Of a DNA stretch of 64,000 nucleotides, positions 45,759 to 55,438 are shown piece after piece. A program made the translations under genes and the position numbers. The stretch comes from Aurantiochytrium sp. KH105. Taxonomy: Eukaryota; Sar; Bigyra; Thraustochytrida; Thraustochytriidae. The notes under the pieces are model-generated. The model was given only the letters and a program-made list of their open reading frames with translations, did no database searches and had not been told where the DNA came from. Where the stretch lies: assembly GCA_003116975.1 (NCBI GenBank), contig BGKB01000077.1, positions 1-64,000 of the forward strand. Direction: 5' to 3'. How positions within the stretch are numbered: position 1 is the stretch's first letter; each line of letters begins with the position of its first letter.

Positions 45759-47888
45759 GGTCGCGCTTCGTTGTGAACTTGAACACGGCCGGGGCCAACG
45801 CCGTCGGCTACAGTGGCCAAAGCTGCCGTGGCCCCTCCGGCTGTTACTGCTGCTGTTGCTGCTACTGCTGCAGCGGCGGCAGCGGCGGCAGACTGAGCTG
45901 AGCGACAGCCGTGGCAAAGCCAGGAGAGATCTGATCGACAGGTGATCAAAAACTCGTAGATCTTGGTTCGCCCAAACAAAGTGCGGCTCCAAAGTATTCA
46001 AGGAGAGCGTCCGCCGCCCGCACAAATGGCCATGGTGAGATGAATGATGCTTGGCCGCTGCCGCAAGAAGACCAGGTCGAGGTTGAGGCCATAAAGTAGA
46101 TGAATTGCTGACTTTTGCGATTCGTGTCTGTTTTTCTTGAATGAAAAGGCAGGGAAAAGGGCTGGAAGGCCTGCCTCTCAGGTCTGTAACTACCTAGCGC
46201 TCGAGGCTGGTGCGATCGATGAAAACAACTGCGTGCTGCTGTGGACCGGCCCCCAAGGAAGGCCATACAATAGGAGGGCGAAACCATTTCTGGCCGTTCG
46301 ATTTACTCAGAAAAGCTACGGTGTAGGAGGGTGGGTGTTTACAGTTATTCGTTTGATGACAGAGCAAGCTGGCAAGGCTGCTCCAATGGTCAAAATTTCG
46401 CCTCTGAAATTTGCATACATGCTTGCACTGGCCGCGCATTTTCCGGAGCATCGATTGCTATTCTTTCGGAGGAAGAAAAGCTACGCTGCAGCAGCTACAG
46501 CTGCGACCTTGGCTTCGTGTTCAAGAGCGCAAGAAGCGCAAGGAGCGCAAGGCCATCCATCCCACAGTGTTTATTGATCAAACAACCAACCAACCAACCA
46601 AATAAACAAACAAGAAAACAAGAAAAGAAAGCAAGAGCATGACTACACAGCGATCGCCGCAAGGCAGCATGGACAGCCAGCCGGTCTGTCTCCGATAAGC
46701 CAGTGCCGCGCCGCAGCCTGCCTGCCTGTCTACGTTTCCGTCTCGCTGACGCGGCACACAGTCCGAGTCCACAGCATTCTCAACGGATACATCAAGGCCC
46801 CCCCCAGCTACGCCCGGTCTCTGTCAATCCTGCGCAGGCCTCCCTCCTTGCGCGCCTAGTCTTCCTGCGCAGATCATTCTTTACCGGTTCTCTCCCGTTC
46901 TTCTTTAACCCCTCTAGCACGCCGAGGAACGGCGGAGAACGGCGGCCGCGGCCTAGCTTGGGGGGTGGCGCCGCGCCCACCCTCTCGGCTCGTCAGTCCC
47001 TCGCCGCCCCGCCGCCTCTTCGCGCTCGCCTCGCGCCCGCGCCTCGCGCCCGCGCCGGCCTCCCCGCTCCTCCCGCGCCCCTCCCCTCGCCCCGCGGCAG
47101 GCAGGCGGGTCTCCGCCGGCCGGCCACCTCGCGCGAGCGGGCAGGCGGAGAGAGCCGCAGCAGCGCCGCCATCTGCGCGAGACGCCGAGCGCGGCAGCGC
47201 CCCGAGGCCGCTCCGCCGCGCCGCCCCGCGCCGCGCCCGCCCTCGCGCCCTCCTCGCGCCCTCCTCCCTCCTCCCTCCCCGCCGCCTCGCCGGCGGCAGC
47301 GCGGCAAGCAGGGGAGGCGCAAGGCGCAGCAGCGAAGGCGGCGAGGCGAGCCCGAGAGAGGGGAGAGCGAGGGAGAGAGAGAGAGAGGCAGACTTGCAAA
47401 GAAGGCGCAGGCAGCAGGCAGCAGGCAGGCAGGCGCGAAGCACGCCGCGCCGCGCCGCGCCCGCGTACCGCCGCTCCGGCAGAGGCCGAGGGAGCGAGCG
47501 CGCGAGCAGGAAGGAGGGAGGAAGGGCGAGCGCACGCCCCGCGCGCGTCCGTCCAGCTGGCAGCGAGCGAGACCGGGCAGGCCGCGGTCGTTCTTCATCC
47601 ATTCGCTCGGGCAGTCATCCAGCCATCCGTCCACGGCCGAGGCAAGCAGGCAGAGAGAGGCAGCCGTAGGCATCCGTCCGGCCGGCCAACGCCGCGTCTC
47701 GCGTGCACGGCGCCGCTACCCCGCCCCCCTTTTGCCCCCGCTCGTGCCCGCCCGGCGGGAAGCGCAGCGGCCCCGTTCGCCCTCTCCGCGGCGAAATCCA
47801 GCGAGCGAGCGAGCCGGCGCAGGTCCCTGCGCCAGAGCCACGCTACGCCACGCCACGCCACGCCACACCGTAGCGAGCCGCGAGCACC
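45759..47888. promoter_or_regulatory. Long divergent 5' region (KDEL protein / PP1)
   Basis: 2.13 kb without a gene that I can support. The left part (about 46020-46650) is of ordinary composition and carries a 146-codon frame from 46137 that begins with TTG and matches nothing known. From about 46900 to 47880 it is extremely GC-rich, like a CpG-island leader, with CGCCA-type repeats at about 47835-47868 and AGCG units at about 47801-47814 on the PP1 sense strand. Long frames there are Arg/Ala/Pro-rich on both strands and are composition artefacts. Confidence 0.5.
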
Positions 47889-49028
47889 ATGGCGGGCGCC
47901 ACCAGGGTTTTGGAGGTGGACGCGATCATCTCCAAGCTGCTCTCCGTGCGCAAGGCCAAACCCGGCACCCAGGTCGACCTCGCGCAGGATGACATCGTGG
48001 CGATCCTCGCCAAGGCTCGCGAGGTCCTACTGAACCAGCGAATGCTGTTGGAGATCCGGGGACCCATTAACATCTGCGGAGATATCCATGGTCAGTACTA
48101 TGATCTGCTGCGACTCTTCGAAATGGGAGGTTTCCCGCCCATGGCCAATTATCTCTTTCTCGGAGACTATGTGGATCGCGCCTCGCAGAGCATCGAAACA
48201 ATCTGCCTGTTGCTCTGCTATAAGATCAAGTACCCAGAAAACTTTTTTCTCTTGCGGGGAAACCACGAGAGCAGTTCTATCAACCGGTAAGTCACGCCTC
48301 GCGCACAATTGTCGTCGCCCCTCTTTTAAAATATGGACATACACACGCCGTCCTTCCTTTTCGATATTCTGTTTCGAAGGGAAGAAAGAAAGAAAAGTCA
48401 GCAACAACTCTCAAAATCGAATCGCAAACGCATGCGAGCATCGCGCAGACCACTAACGAACCAACATTGCGCTCTTGAAAATTGAAACACTCACAGCATC
48501 TACGGGTTCTATGACGAATGTAAGCGGCGCTACTCAATCAAGCTATGGCGCACCTTTGGCGACGTCTTCAATTGCCTCCCTGTCGCAAGTCTTGTGGAGG
48601 ACAAGATTCTCTGCATGCACGGCGGCCTGTCAAACGAGCTTATCGACCTGCATCAAATCAACCTAATTGCGCGGCCCTGCAATGTCCCAGACGAAGGTCT
48701 CCTGTGCGACCTTCTTTGGGCTGATCCGGACCGAGACCTCGTCGGCTGGGCGCACTCGGATCGTGGTGTATCGTACACGTTCGGTGCGGATGTCATTTGC
48801 GATTTTCTCACCAAGCATGACCTGGACCTCATTTGCCGAGCGCATCAAGTCGTCGAGGACGGCTACGAGTTTCAGGCCGACCGCAAGCTTGTCACCATCT
48901 TCTCTGCTCCAAACTATTGTGGCGAGTTCGAGAATGCCGGTGGTATGATGAGTGTCTCGCAGGACCTCATGTGCTCCTTCTCGGTCCTCAAGCCTGCGAG
49001 TTCCAAGGGCGTGGTCAAGCGCAAATGA
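47889..49028 (+). CDS. Serine/threonine phosphatase PP1 catalytic subunit (two exons)
   Basis: Exons 47889-48286 and 48497-49028 join to 309 residues, a usual PP1 length. It removes phosphate from Ser/Thr and is directed by many regulatory partners. The metal-site motifs are GDIHGQ (about 63-68), GDYVDR (about 92-97), RGNHE, MHGGLS and [13 protein letters not shown], and the C-terminal [13 protein letters not shown] block is present, so catalysis should be intact. Two signature positions deviate: GDYVDRG reads GDYVDRA and RGNHEC reads RGNHES, and HGGLSP reads HGGLSN. The junction splits Arg133 and restores [14 protein letters not shown], which confirms the intron. No other PP1 is in this window to compare with. 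The start ATG has ACCATGG context. The family is certain; whether this is the main PP1 or a divergent paralogue is not. Confidence 0.94.
48287..48496 (+). other. Spliceosomal intron of the PP1 gene
   Basis: 210 bases, starting GTAAGT and ending TCACAG, phase 2 within an Arg codon. Joining the exons restores the exact PP1 family sequence. It is the only intron I could establish in the window. Confidence 0.93.
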
Positions 49029-49588
49029 ACATTGAGAACACGACGCTTGCTCCTGTACTTCTTCAAACTGCGCCACTCTTTCCCAACATGTCACCTTCTC
49101 TCTCGTTCGCAGCGTGTGGTGCCAAGACGTTTCGGCGCGCTCTTTCTCTTGCTGTAGACCTGCGAATGATGAACTCATGGATGGATGCAACCCTTTCTTC
49201 ATCTTCCTTATACTCCGCAAGTCAGCCTTTCCATGCATGCTTGCTTGCTTGCTTGCTTGCTTGCACGAGTGGCATCCTTTTTCAAATCCTTCCTTTGAGG
49301 CAGAGCCAGCTAGCCAGCACGTCAGTCAAAGCTCCCAGCTGGAGCTCTTTCTTTCTTTCTTTCACCTTTTTCCATCTTATTCCTCTTCAAGCTCCAAGCC
49401 GACCATGACCCACAAGCTAAGCATACGTTGCGGCTGCTGTGCCCATCACTTACGTACGATCCCGCACCCTCACTACCTACCCCGCCCAATACTGTGCGGT
49501 GCCCAGATTGAGCGCCGCAAAATTAAAATCGACATCGCAAATTTATACCATTTTCTCTTGATCCGCTCGGGCACGCTCCAACCACTGC

Positions 49589-49590
<2 letters not shown>

Positions 49591-49673
<83 letters not shown>
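49591..49673. repeat. Long uninterrupted CTG/CAG trinucleotide repeat
   Basis: About 27-28 perfect copies of GCT (CTG/CAG) in a row without interruption, between the PP1 stop and the phosphotransferase start. It is likely in the PP1 3' untranslated region or in the next promoter, not in a coding region. Confidence 0.95.
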
Positions 49674-49675
<2 letters not shown>

Positions 49676-49777
49676 GCCGCTGCATTTCCTAGGTCGCCAG
49701 CCAGGCCGAGTCTCTGATGCCATTTGATTTGATGCAACCCTACTTCCTCCCCTTTACAGCCACGACACGCCACGCAT

Positions 49778-49816
49778 GTGAGTGAGTGAGTGAGTGAGTG
49801 AGTGAGTGAGTGAGTG
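49778..49816. repeat. (GTGA)n microsatellite
   Basis: Nearly ten perfect copies of GTGA about 100 bases downstream of the CTG repeat. Confidence 0.93.
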
Positions 49817-50186
49817 GATCTTACTATTTTATTTTTTTTAGCCAACTTGCCGACTCAGTGTCAGTTTGTTTTGCAGCTCGAGTATAGTATTTTGGTGTTT
49901 TTCGTTTTGTTTTGTTTCTCCAAAGCGGCCGGCCACGACCACAGGGTGCCGACGAGAGCGATCAGGAGAACGAGCGTCTACGCCTGCCACCCTCTCCCCC
50001 TTTCTACTTCGGACTCACCACCCGCTCCGCTCCCGTCCCACGTTCCTATCTGCGCTTCGCCCCTTCACCCCGCTCTGCTTCCGCCAAAAGTGATTCCAAT
50101 TCAAGTTCATCCATTACCATTATCCAAGCCTGGGCAAGAAAGCAGGCGAGCAAGCAAGCAAGCAAGCAAGCAAGCGAGCGAGCACG

Positions 50187-51458
50187 ATGCTGAGCGCAGT
50201 CCGGAGCGAGGAGGAGTGGAAAGACTTCGAAACGGCTGTCCACGCCTACAAGTACTCGAGCCCGACGCTCTCTCTCTTCGAGCGCCTGTACCTTGAGGCG
50301 TTCTGGAATAAGGTCGTTTTCCTGTACCCAACATGGCTGGCGCCCAACGTGATTACGCTCAGCGGCTATGCCTGCGTCTGGATTGCGTACATTATCACTA
50401 TCTCGGGGTCCCCGAACCTTGACGGCAACCTTGAGAATTGGAAATACGTTGTCTGCGGCGTGCTCTACTTCATGTACCAGACTCTCGACGGTTCGGATGG
50501 CAAACAGGCGAGACGTACGGGATCCGGCTCAGCGCTCGGAGAGCTCATGGACCACGGCGCAGACGCAGTCGTGACGGCACTTCTTTGCATTGTCACCTCC
50601 GACGTATTCGCCTTCGGTATCAACTCGGTGTGGATCTGGGTTTTCATTCTGGTCGCACAAACAAACTTTTTCATGAGTAACATGACCCTTGTGCATTCTG
50701 GCCGCCAAAAGTTTTTCGACCTCGATGTTATGGAGGTTCAAACGGCCATGATCCTTACTCTCATTGCTGCAGGCATCTTTGGCCCCGAGGCGCTCACATC
50801 CATTACGGTTCCGGTACCCGACTTCGCCCGGGCCATCTACATCGACTGCGCTGGAATGGTGCCCAAATCACAGGCTATTGATCTTTCCGATGGCCGCCTT
50901 AGCATGCGCAACATTGTTCTCCTAGGCGGACTTTTTGGCTGCCTTTTCAACTACCCGCAATACGTCTTCGCCTCGCTCCGTCCCTACATTCTGCTCAAGC
51001 AAGAAGACCGTCCACAGCACGTCAAGGACGGTGTCACTGGCTCTGGCATCAAGGCTCTCATGTTTCACCTGCTTCTGATTCACTCCTACGTTATTCTCGC
51101 GGCATCCTGCGTCTACTCTGCTTTGCAAATCTCCGACTCTGCGCGCTCTGCCTCGGCGATGCGCGCACTGGTTTTCGTTGCAAGCTTTGGTTTTGCCGAT
51201 CTCATGGACCGCGTTCTGCTCATGCGCGTAGCGCGCCGCCCTCTTCCCTATCTTCCGCCGGGTTTCTGGCCCCTCATTCTCTTCTTTATCGGCGCGCGCT
51301 TTTTCGAGCCTGTGGAGCTTATTGAGGGACCGTGGTGGTGGGCACTTGCTCTTCTGAGCTTTGTCTTCCATCATGCTTACTTTCTCTCTGCTGTGAAAAA
51401 TCTCGCCAAGGCGCTCGGCATCCACCCGCTCAAGATTCGGCCCAAGAAGAAGGACTAA
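50187..51458 (+). CDS. CDP-alcohol choline/ethanolamine phosphotransferase
   Basis: A 423-residue membrane enzyme that transfers phosphocholine or phosphoethanolamine from the CDP-alcohol to diacylglycerol, the last step of the Kennedy pathway. The complete family motif DG-x2-AR-x8-G-x3-D-x3-D is present at about residues 104-126, with every fixed residue in place. The family phrase LAPNVITLSG precedes it. Several hydrophobic helices follow to the C-terminus. The protein ends PKKKD, a dilysine (KKxx) ER-retrieval signal, fitting an ER enzyme. Choline versus ethanolamine preference cannot be read from sequence by eye. The start ATG is directly preceded by an AAGC/GAGC tract. It lies in tandem between PP1 and the Tyr-rich repeat gene. 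Confidence 0.93.
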   Translation: MLSAVRSEEEWKDFETAVHAYKYSSPTLSLFERLYLEAFWNKVVFLYPTWLAPNVITLSGYACVWIAYIITISGSPNLDGNLENWKYVVCGVLYFMYQTLDGSDGKQARRTGSGSALGELMDHGADAVVTALLCIVTSDVFAFGINSVWIWVFILVAQTNFFMSNMTLVHSGRQKFFDLDVMEVQTAMILTLIAAGIFGPEALTSITVPVPDFARAIYIDCAGMVPKSQAIDLSDGRLSMRNIVLLGGLFGCLFNYPQYVFASLRPYILLKQEDRPQHVKDGVTGSGIKALMFHLLLIHSYVILAASCVYSALQISDSARSASAMRALVFVASFGFADLMDRVLLMRVARRPLPYLPPGFWPLILFFIGARFFEPVELIEGPWWWALALLSFVFHHAYFLSAVKNLAKALGIHPLKIRPKKKD

Positions 51459-52206
51459 ATTACTTTGCCTTGGTCCAATTGTCTTGGTCTTCGTCCAATG
51501 CTGGACGTTCATGCCGCGCGCGGTTCAAGCTGGAGGCCATTCCTTTCTCTCGGTAAGGTGAGGTCAAGCGAGAATCCATTCGGGATGAACGCAAAGCAGA
51601 GTCTGAAGCGGCGCGAGAAACATCTTTCATTAGCCTTCATCCTCCCCTACCCCTTTCGTCCCTTCCCCCTTGCTTTCTGCCTTTTATCTTTTCCTCCTCC
51701 CCCGAAAAACAGAACAAGAGAAGATCCTTTTATTAGATAGACCTTGCATCCTTTGACTCCTCTTATTATACACTTGAAAAGATGCCGCGGCAAGTCCAAC
51801 GCGATATCTTTAATTGGTGCGGAACGCACTCGGGAGGCATGCAAAGTAGAGCGATGCCGCCTTTCCATGTCAAGCACAGAACCTCTGACCCACATCATAC
51901 TAGTATAGTAAGCCTACTAGGCCTACTAGAAACTTGTGGTCCGCGTTGTGAAGAGTACACACCCCTTTTAACCAAAACGAAAGCACAGCACAACACAACA
52001 CAACACAATCAGGCGCGGGCGCGCCTTCGCTCAAGCCTGAGCGAGACTGCAACGGAGACGAGGACAAGGCGAGGTGGTGACCGCTGCTTCTCCCTCGCGG
52101 AGATTAGCCTCGCTTGCGCAGTCGAAAGGCAATCGTCTGTCCCGGGGCGGAGAACGTGAAAGAGAAAAACCTTGGCGGACGCGGCGCACACTCATCGCTC
52201 TCAACA
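51459..52206. promoter_or_regulatory. Intergenic: 3' end of phosphotransferase, promoter of Tyr-rich gene
   Basis: 748 bases between tandem genes. It has pyrimidine-rich stretches (about 51640-51710), a TAG/GGCCTA cluster at 51898-51930 and a CAACA repeat at about 51987-52008. The reading frame upstream of 52207 is open from a TTG at 52114 but lacks an ATG. I see no further gene. Confidence 0.5.
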
Positions 52207-55200
52207 ATGTCTTCGCGACCCGAACGTAGGCGAAGATCCGGCCCACGCGAAGAGATTGGTGTGCCTGCTCAATGGCGTCATCGCAATGATGGAATATTGA
52301 ATGTTAACCTGCAGCGTCCAGGTAAAGAGCATTCCCAAAAGGACGCGTTTCTCTGTGAAAGGCCGGCACTGCCTTCTTGGCAAGCGCGCCGCTCCGAGGT
52401 TTCGAAGAAACGTGCCAAACCTACGCGGGCAGTAAGCTCTTCAAAAACGTTCGCGCATACTTTGCAGCGCGCAATGTTAACCATTCCCGGGCAAAATGTG
52501 CAGTCAAATACCTCTCCAAAACCAGAGAAGCTTTTGCGTCTTCCTCAAGTTCTGGTTTCTGAACTGTCCACCGAAGCGATTCGTACACTGGAGACGAAAC
52601 AGCAAGAAGCTGCAATGAATAATTTCATCACCGCGTGCCACAGGGCAGCCCGTCAAATGAAGAAGAATCCCGCCCTTCTAGCAAATAAAACGCCAGGGTC
52701 GCCGCCGCCACGCTCACGCACGACTTCAATTCTGTCTGCCAAACCCTCGCTTATGCCAACAAAGCCCTTATCCACGGCGACGCTTCCGCCTACCTTTGAG
52801 CACGAGATGCTTGTCAATTGTGAGATTGAGGCACGACGAGGGGCGACACCGCAAAAAAGACTGAAGGCTTGTGAGCAAATGTTTGATCTTGCACTTCGCT
52901 CGAACCAGCAAGAGATCTTTGTGCACGTTCCTGGCGTCTTTGAGGTCCTGATTGAGCTTGCCAATCACGGCCAAGTCTGCGAAAAAAGAGATGCACTCTT
53001 CCGCTGGCCGCGTGCAAAATGCAGGCAGCTTGCCGTCCGAGCATTAGAATCGCTCTCACTCGAGTCCACGAGTCAATTTGTCAAGCGCGAGGCTATTCGT
53101 CGAGGTGCTCTCGTGGCGCTTTGCCGCGCCGCGACGGAGGCCACTCCTGCGCCGCTGATTCTAGAGACGCGGTACGAACGAATTGATTCCGAAACCAAGG
53201 CCATCGTAAACGCGGTGCTGAAGCGTGTGGACCACGAGGGTCTCGTACGCTCCCTTCCCATCTCAATCAAAAGAGCGTCCCAAGCAGCGCAAGAACTCTT
53301 GCGGTCCGAGCTGAATAGAAGGACTTCGAATGAGAACATAAAAGTCCGGCATCGTGACGCAGAGCTCTACTGCGCTCAAATCCGGCTTGACAAAGACCGA
53401 AGCGTTGAGGAAAAGCTTCTCGCACTCAGGCTCGAAGCTACTGCAAAGGCTGAACGCACTCGGTGTCAACGAAATCTCGAGCGTTTGCTCAGCAAAAGTG
53501 GTCAGGTTGTATTGTCTCAACTCGCTGTCGACCTCGCCGAGGAGCAGCCTCCTGACCTTGAGGAGGAGGCACTGGCAGTCGCCAAACTCGCTGCCGTGGA
53601 CGCTGAGAAAGCCAAGGCTTTGCAGGAGAAACTTGACCGCGAGCGCGCAGCACGCGAGCGAGAAGAACGCCGTATTTGGCATGAGGTGACTTCTTCGCTC
53701 GACGCTGTCATCTTTGTTGTCGAAGCTCGTGAATATTCCCGCCAAATCTTCCTCGAAGATGTCTTGCAAAATGGTGTGCTTGTCACCATCGACAGACTCG
53801 AGGCCGACCGTGCACAAGAGGCCCAGCGAGTCAAGGACTGCAAGACCATGGAGGTGGAAGATGCTCTTGCTTCTCTGGTTCGAGATGATGAACACCGCAA
53901 GCTCCGCGAGGAGCGTGACTGTATGACGGCTGAAGACAAGGAAGGTGTGCGAAAGGCAATCAAGAGGATGCCAAAGGATTTGCGTCGTCAATTCCTTCTT
54001 CAAGAAGAGGAGTACCTTCGTCGCTGTGAGAACAGGGACGTCCTTCGCGAACAAAAGAAAATTCAAGCCGAGTTGCTTCTCATGGGAGAAGAGGATGCGA
54101 CGGCATTGCAATTGCGCACAAGAGAAATGTACGCCATCAAGTTCGAGCAGCACAAAATTGCCCGCGAACTCCAACCGCAAGCGCAGGACCTTTCCATTTC
54201 GGCGTCTGGAGATTTCGCGCTTGATCTAAGATCAGGGGAAGACTCTTACGAGTACTGTGAACATGGACATGCAGCAGCGAGCGAAATCGTCCATGACGAA
54301 TATGCTCAGCACGATGACTCGACTATGAGGAATAACACGAGCGGCGATTTGTACAATGAGTACTTTGGCGGGGCATATGGACAAGGGGGGCAACAACAAG
54401 AAGGAGAGAAATATGCTCCATTCGAGTATGATGCGAACGAATCAGGTGCATATGCTAATTATGAGGTGGCACAGGATCAGTCTGCAGCGCACCAAGGCGG
54501 GGATGCTGACGGATATGACGAGGATCACACCAAGTACTACGCTGGTCACGAAACATCTTATTCTGAAGGGCAAGCAGCTTATGACAATGCGTACACGGAC
54601 GAACACTATGGCGAACACCAGCACCAAATAATTACACCTTATGACAACTACTACGCAGAGCATGCAGAGCACGCAGATACAGCTGAGTATGACTACAATG
54701 CGTACGATCAATACCAGGAGGGGGATTTAGCACAGTGCCAGAACTATGCAGTGCAGCAAGAGCAAGCAGGATATGACAACGCGTATGCCGGCGAACAATA
54801 TGACCACCAGCAGCACCAGCATCAAGACTTTGCACATTATGACAACTACTACGCAGAGAACGCACACGCTGTTGAGTATGACTACAATGCATACGATCAA
54901 TACCAAGCAGAGGGTCAATATTATGAAGTGCAGCAAACTGAGCCCGCGCAGGACTATTCTGCATACTACAATGAAGACGCGTCGGTCGTTGCACACCAAG
55001 AAATGCAGGACAATTATTACAAGAGCGCCGCTGCTAATGTCGGGTACACCGCGAATACGACAGGGGTAGAATATCCGGACGAACAAACAGGTTACTACGA
55101 TGAGTACACGGGTGAATACGTTCAGCATCCCGCATTTGACAACGGTCATGAACATGGCACGACGACGCAAATGGAACAGGAAGAAACTTACGCTGCGAAC

Positions 55201-55323
55201 GATACGATTGATCAGGGTCAGTGGGAGAACGAAAACTTTGATGCAGGCGAGGTGACGGCGCAGGGCTGGATTTGGGACGAAGCGCAACAGATGTGGGTGG
55301 AATCTATCGACAATCAAACCTAG
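52207..55323 (+). CDS. Helical/coiled-coil protein with Tyr-rich tandem-repeat C-terminus
   Basis: A 1038-residue protein of unknown family. It starts at the first in-frame ATG (52207). After a basic, Ser-rich N-terminus, residues about 200-420 look like stacked helices of armadillo type (for example FEVLIELANHGQVC and RQLAVRALESLSLES). A charged coiled-coil part follows (about 420-660), rich in Glu, Arg and Lys. The C-terminal third is low-complexity and rich in Tyr, Asp, Glu, Gln and His. It holds two imperfect copies of about 48 residues (54574-54717 and 54766-54906), each containing YDNYYAE and ending EYDYNAYDQYQ. The very end has YYDEYTGEYV and a Trp pair in GWIWDEAQQMWVES. Such tails often mediate weak multivalent contacts; a role cannot be assigned. 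It is convergent to the SFI1 gene with 115 bases between. Confidence 0.7.
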   Translation: MSSRPERRRRSGPREEIGVPAQWRHRNDGILNVNLQRPGKEHSQKDAFLCERPALPSWQARRSEVSKKRAKPTRAVSSSKTFAHTLQRAMLTIPGQNVQSNTSPKPEKLLRLPQVLVSELSTEAIRTLETKQQEAAMNNFITACHRAARQMKKNPALLANKTPGSPPPRSRTTSILSAKPSLMPTKPLSTATLPPTFEHEMLVNCEIEARRGATPQKRLKACEQMFDLALRSNQQEIFVHVPGVFEVLIELANHGQVCEKRDALFRWPRAKCRQLAVRALESLSLESTSQFVKREAIRRGALVALCRAATEATPAPLILETRYERIDSETKAIVNAVLKRVDHEGLVRSLPISIKRASQAAQELLRSELNRRTSNENIKVRHRDAELYCAQIRLDKDRSVEEKLLALRLEATAKAERTRCQRNLERLLSKSGQVVLSQLAVDLAEEQPPDLEEEALAVAKLAAVDAEKAKALQEKLDRERAAREREERRIWHEVTSSLDAVIFVVEAREYSRQIFLEDVLQNGVLVTIDRLEADRAQEAQRVKDCKTMEVEDALASLVRDDEHRKLREERDCMTAEDKEGVRKAIKRMPKDLRRQFLLQEEEYLRRCENRDVLREQKKIQAELLLMGEEDATALQLRTREMYAIKFEQHKIARELQPQAQDLSISASGDFALDLRSGEDSYEYCEHGHAAASEIVHDEYAQHDDSTMRNNTSGDLYNEYFGGAYGQGGQQQEGEKYAPFEYDANESGAYANYEVAQDQSAAHQGGDADGYDEDHTKYYAGHETSYSEGQAAYDNAYTDEHYGEHQHQIITPYDNYYAEHAEHADTAEYDYNAYDQYQEGDLAQCQNYAVQQEQAGYDNAYAGEQYDHQQHQHQDFAHYDNYYAENAHAVEYDYNAYDQYQAEGQYYEVQQTEPAQDYSAYYNEDASVVAHQEMQDNYYKSAAANVGYTANTTGVEYPDEQTGYYDEYTGEYVQHPAFDNGHEHGTTTQMEQEETYAANDTIDQGQWENENFDAGEVTAQGWIWDEAQQMWVESIDNQT

Positions 55324-55438
55324 AGGCCAATACCAATAACGTAGTAATTTCAATTGAAGCGAAGCAAATGTAGCAAAAAAGAGTCAACTTTTACGGAAAA
55401 AGGCAGATAAACGAAGGAAAGAAGACCCCAAGTCGAGC

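Larger units (their letters stand above)
49029..50186. other. Intergenic: PP1 3' end and phosphotransferase 5' region with microsatellites
   Basis: 1.16 kb between tandem plus-strand genes. It has a GCTT repeat (49237-49264), a long CTG repeat (49591-49673), a GTGA repeat (49778-49816), and an AAGC/GAGC tract (about 50140-50182) that ends just before the next ATG. Frames across the CTG repeat read poly-Ala, poly-Gln or poly-Ser/Leu and are not supported as genes. Confidence 0.6.

Noticed and set aside
46137-46577. Frame of 146 codons in the KDEL/PP1 gap
   Set aside because: It begins with TTG, has no recognisable domain and lies in a divergent 5' region; it may be chance.
46703-47992. Long plus-strand frame before and into PP1
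   Set aside because: It is Arg/Ala/Pro-rich from extreme GC content and runs into the PP1 start in a different frame.
49473-49845. Frames across the CTG repeat (poly-Ala, poly-Gln, poly-Ser)
   Set aside because: All six-frame openness comes from the repeat itself; nothing conserved flanks it.
52114-52206. Upstream extension of the Tyr-rich gene
   Set aside because: It begins at TTG; the first ATG at 52207 is a more plausible eukaryotic start.
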